A DNA stretch of 36,068 nucleotides from an uncultured Alphaproteobacteria bacterium (GTDB taxonomy: Bacteria > Pseudomonadota > Alphaproteobacteria > HIMB59 > GCA-002718135): NCBI GenBank assembly GCA_902610845.1, contig CACLXJ010000003.1, positions 1 to 36,068 on the forward strand, in the 5' to 3' direction. The stretch's first letter is position 1, and every line of letters starts with the position of its first letter. Shown here in pieces: positions 33,407 through 36,068 of this stretch. The translations under genes and the position numbers were made by a program. A model generated the notes under the pieces. It saw only the letters and a list, made by a program, of their open reading frames with translations, was not told the origin of the DNA and searched no databases.

Positions 33407-34146
33407 GTATTTGGGGAAGAGTTATAGGCGGAGCAGCAGGATTTGCTTTAGGCGGGCCTATAGGAGCTATATTAGGTGTAATGGCTGGTGGTGCTTTTGA
33501 CAGAAGATCTAAATCAAAATCATCATTTAACTTTAAACGAATAAATAATAATCAAAAACAACAAATTTTTACATTAAGTTTTATTATTTTAGCTGCAAAA
33601 TTAGCTAAATCAGATGGAATTGTATCAGATGATGAAATTAGGGCATTTAAAGAAAAATTTAAAGTTCCAAAATCTGAAATTCCTAAAGTTGCAAAAATAT
33701 TCAATGAGGCAAAAAAAGATACGTATGGCTATAAACAAATAGCAAATCAAGTAGGGGATTTATTTTCAGCTAATAAAATTTTATTGGAAGAATTATTAAA
33801 CAATTTATTTTATATTGCTGCATCTGATGGAAAGATATCTATTAGCGAAATAGATTTTTTAAGATCAATTTCTAAATCGTTTAAGTTTAGTGAAAAAGAT
33901 TTCCAAAGAATTTTCCAATCAAATTTAAAAAACAGTGAATCTGACCCTTACAAAATATTGGGTGTGAATAGATCGAGCAATGATAATGAGATAAGAAAAA
34001 AATGGATAAAATTAAATAAAGAACATCACCCAGATAATTTAATTGCCAAAGGTATGCCGAAAGAATTTATTAAACAATCTAATAAAGAGTTAGCGGCTAT
34101 TAATATTGCTTATGATAAAATTAAAGAAATTAGAGGAATTTCTTGA
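33403..34146 (+). CDS. DjlA-like TerB/J-domain co-chaperone
   Basis: A 247-residue protein with three parts: an N-terminal glycine-zipper segment (GGAAGFALGGPIGAILGVMAGG, roughly 9-30) that may insert in or bind the membrane, a TerB-like helical domain (about 50-175, with SDGIVSDDEI and SDGKISISEI as its two acidic repeats), and a C-terminal J domain (181-243) with the HPD tripeptide at 209-211. This is the DjlA architecture: a membrane-associated DnaJ protein stimulating DnaK. Its start overlaps the EF-hand gene by four bases, and its stop overlaps the TTG of the next gene. Confidence 0.88.
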   Translation: MSIWGRVIGGAAGFALGGPIGAILGVMAGGAFDRRSKSKSSFNFKRINNNQKQQIFTLSFIILAAKLAKSDGIVSDDEIRAFKEKFKVPKSEIPKVAKIFNEAKKDTYGYKQIANQVGDLFSANKILLEELLNNLFYIAASDGKISISEIDFLRSISKSFKFSEKDFQRIFQSNLKNSESDPYKILGVNRSSNDNEIRKKWIKLNKEHHPDNLIAKGMPKEFIKQSNKELAAINIAYDKIKEIRGIS

Positions 34147-35114
34147 TACCTAAAGATTTATCTGTCGATAATATTAGTAAAATTTATAAAAAAATTAGAC
34201 CATTTATTAATCAAACCCCTTTTTTAAAGTGTCCTGATGATATTGATAATTATTTTTCTACAAATTTATTTTTTAAATGTGAATTTTTACAAAAATCTGG
34301 TTCATTTAAGGCAAGAGGTGCTATTAATAATATAATTTCTCAAGATCAGAATAAATTTAACAAAGGAATTACAGCAGTTAGTGCTGGAAATCATGCAATT
34401 GCTGCTTCATTTGTGGCCAATCAATTTAAATTGAAAAATAAAATTTTCTTATACGAAAGTGCAAATAAATATAGAGTTCAAACTTGTAAAAATTATGGCG
34501 CTAACATTATCTTTACAAATCCAAAACAAGCTTTTCTTGATGCTGAAAATGCTAAAAATGAAGGTTACTATTTTATTCACCCTTTTGATGGCCCATTGAC
34601 TTTACAAGGTAGTGCTACCTTGGGATTAGAAATTGTAGAATATTTACAATCAATTAATACTAAAATTGACAATTTATTAATTTCAGTTGGAGGAGGGGGA
34701 TTAATAAGTGGTGTTTCATCGTATGTAAAACAATTTTATCCTAAGATTAAAATTATTGGTGTTGAACCTGAAAATGCTAATGGTTTAAATCAAAGTTTAA
34801 GAGCTAACCAACCACTAAATAATGTTAATGTAAATAGTATAGCTGACAGCCTATCAGCACCTTTACATATGCAATATTCTTTTGATGTAGCAAAAGAAGT
34901 AATTGATGAAATGGTGACTGTTTCTGATGATCAAATGAAAAAATTTATGGTTTTTTGTTATAAAAAATTTAAGTTATTTCTTGAACCCGCGTGTGTTGCT
35001 GGACTTGCTGCTTTAAAATATAAAATCAATAATAAGCTTATTGGCGAAAACACAATGGTAATATTGTGTGGCTCAAATATTGATAAAAAAACTTGGTCAG
35101 ATTTTACCAATTAA
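34143..35114 (+). CDS. Threonine dehydratase / serine racemase-like PLP enzyme
   Basis: A fold-type II PLP enzyme, 323 residues. K56 in SGSFKARGA is the PLP lysine; AGNHAIAAS and SVGGGGLISG (about 181-190, phosphate-binding loop) complete the site. There is no C-terminal ACT-like regulatory domain, so it is of the catabolic TdcB / serine racemase / hydroxyaspartate dehydratase type rather than the feedback-inhibited biosynthetic IlvA. With ilvD in the same window it could still supply 2-oxobutanoate for isoleucine. The start is TTG, overlapping the preceding stop as TTGA; no internal ATG would keep the N-terminal helix. It overlaps convergent anmK by four bases. Confidence 0.85.
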   Translation: MIPKDLSVDNISKIYKKIRPFINQTPFLKCPDDIDNYFSTNLFFKCEFLQKSGSFKARGAINNIISQDQNKFNKGITAVSAGNHAIAASFVANQFKLKNKIFLYESANKYRVQTCKNYGANIIFTNPKQAFLDAENAKNEGYYFIHPFDGPLTLQGSATLGLEIVEYLQSINTKIDNLLISVGGGGLISGVSSYVKQFYPKIKIIGVEPENANGLNQSLRANQPLNNVNVNSIADSLSAPLHMQYSFDVAKEVIDEMVTVSDDQMKKFMVFCYKKFKLFLEPACVAGLAALKYKINNKLIGENTMVILCGSNIDKKTWSDFTN

Positions 35115-36068
35115 TCTGGAAAATATAAAATACCACCACTTAATTTTTTTTTCACACCTGTTGTATTTTTATTACTTATTTCTAAATTTTTAAATGATCT
35201 CATGCCAATATACGCAAACATTTGAGCTTCTACTAAATCACCATTTATTTTATATTTATCAATAAGTTCAATTTTTTTATTTAGTTTATTCATTAATATT
35301 TCTTTGAGTAATTTATTTTTTCTTCCTCCTCCAGTAAGTAAAATTCTTTCAATCTTAAATTTTTTATTTTTTAACAATTCTTTAAATCCAATATAAGTCA
35401 TGTAGTTAGCAGTCATTAGCGCATCATATTTGTTCAATTTAATTAGCTTATTAAAATAATTTCTAAAATAATTTCTATCTAATGATTTTGGGAACTTTTT
35501 CTTAAAGAATCTATCTTTTTTGAATTTTTCGATTAATTTATTATCAACCTTTCCTTTTCTTGCATAATTTCCGTCATTATCAAATTTTTTTTTAAAAAAA
35601 TAATTGCAAAGATCATCACTTAAGCAATTTGCAGGTCCTATATCCGATGATAATAATGTTCTTGAAACTACAGTTGAAAAATTTGCTATACCTCCAAGGT
35701 TTGCTATAATCGCTTTTTCCTTAAATTTTTGTATTAAAAACTTATGATAATATGATCCAATTGGTGCTCCCTGACCGCCATTTTTAATATCATTATCTCT
35801 CAAATTACTTATAGTTTTAACTTTAAGTTTTTTTGCAATTTTGTTTCCATTTCCCAATTGTATAGATATTTTATTTGATGGTTCGTGGTAAACAGTCTGT
35901 CCACTAATTGATATTAAATCGATATTTTTTTTATTAATTTTTTTTTGTTTCAAAAATAAAATTATTTTTTTTTCTAAAATATCTGTAACGAAATCATCTT
36001 TTTTTAAAAAATATTCTTTAATTTTATTATTAGTTTTTGGTTTATTTATTATTAGATTTTTTATTGTA
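35111..36068 (-). CDS. anmK: Anhydro-N-acetylmuramic acid kinase, 5' end outside window
   Basis: Phosphorylates and opens 1,6-anhydro-MurNAc from peptidoglycan turnover, giving MurNAc-6-P. The visible part shows ISGQTVYHEP, LRDNDIKNGGQGAPIGSYYHKFL, IANLGGIANFS, SSDIGPANCLSDDL and the C-terminal LLTGGGRKNKLL, all typical of AnmK. The frame is open without a stop to the window end, so the TTG at 35953 is internal and the N-terminal GxMSGTSxDG region lies beyond 36068. The upstream visible stretch is unusually lysine/asparagine-rich. In the usual pathway its substrate is freed by NagZ, whose gene is not at its common site after argS. Confidence 0.9.
   Translation of the reverse strand, partial: TIKNLIINKPKTNNKIKEYFLKKDDFVTDILEKKIILFLKQKKINKKNIDLISISGQTVYHEPSNKISIQLGNGNKIAKKLKVKTISNLRDNDIKNGGQGAPIGSYYHKFLIQKFKEKAIIANLGGIANFSTVVSRTLLSSDIGPANCLSDDLCNYFFKKKFDNDGNYARKGKVDNKLIEKFKKDRFFKKKFPKSLDRNYFRNYFNKLIKLNKYDALMTANYMTYIGFKELLKNKKFKIERILLTGGGRKNKLLKEILMNKLNKKIELIDKYKINGDLVEAQMFAYIGMRSFKNLEISNKNTTGVKKKLSGGILYFPD

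Noticed and set aside
35111-35953. AnmK as a short complete gene starting at TTG 35953
   Set aside because: No stop occurs upstream in the frame to 36068, and the family's N-terminal domain is missing from the shorter version.
1-36068. CRISPR array, insertion sequence or prophage
   Set aside because: No regularly spaced repeats, transposase, terminal inverted repeats, integrase or phage structural genes were seen.

Overview
The window is A+T-rich, gene-dense chromosomal DNA, most likely from a free-living marine alphaproteobacterium with a streamlined genome (SAR11-like or a HIMB59/AEGEAN-169-like lineage; the placement is inferred). Evidence for Alphaproteobacteria is a set of conserved neighbourhoods: pcm-like/tolC/popZ(DUF2497)/valS, xthA/erpA/dgt/argS/SPOR/scpA/scpB and tatABC/serS/pcm. 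The aapJQMP amino-acid transporter, the glxBCD-glnT operon and a LexA-type GAAC-N7-GAAC box point the same way. Streamlining shows in gene overlaps of 1-23 bases, convergent genes separated by 1-13 bases or overlapping, very few intrinsic terminators, and hardly any non-coding DNA. I see no insertion sequence, prophage, integrase or CRISPR array.

Layout. 1-1037: 3' part of a short-chain dehydrogenase, probably the C-terminal half of a bifunctional aldolase/dehydrogenase, then a cupin-like unknown. 1051-2946 (minus): metC with a TauE/SafE permease. 3103-7218: aapJQMP, with a strong terminator between the binding-protein gene and the permease genes. 7220-9780: an AlaX-type trans-editing hydrolase facing umuDC; umuDC carries an SOS box. 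9787-9982 (minus): tRNA-Asn and tRNA-Cys. 10107-16737: a Pcm-like methyltransferase, tolC, a very short popZ, valS and ilvD. 16740-17852 (minus): erpA-xthA. 17907-22695: dgt, argS, a SPOR-type envelope protein, scpA, scpB. 22708-26963 (minus): glxB-glxC-glxD-glnT, encoding a split glutamate-synthase-like enzyme and a GlnT/GmaS-type ligase. 27249-30413: tatABC-serS-pcm. 30398-32604 (minus): rlmJ and a MATE exporter. 32732-35114: cold-shock protein, small membrane protein, secreted EF-hand protein, TerB/J-domain protein and a threonine dehydratase-like enzyme. 35111 to the end (minus): anmK, running off the window.

Most of the content is core physiology: amino-acid uptake, tRNA charging and proofreading, branched-chain and sulfur amino-acid synthesis, chromosome segregation (ScpAB, PopZ), Tat export and DNA repair. 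The most interesting points are: a perfect 19-bp palindrome exactly filling the spacer of the predicted glxB promoter; the absence of the usual [3Fe-4S] cysteines in GlxD; a 94-residue PopZ-like protein; the absence of nagZ and surE from their usual positions; a Pcm paralogue without its active-site signature; and several -10 boxes so close to start codons that leaderless transcripts are plausible.
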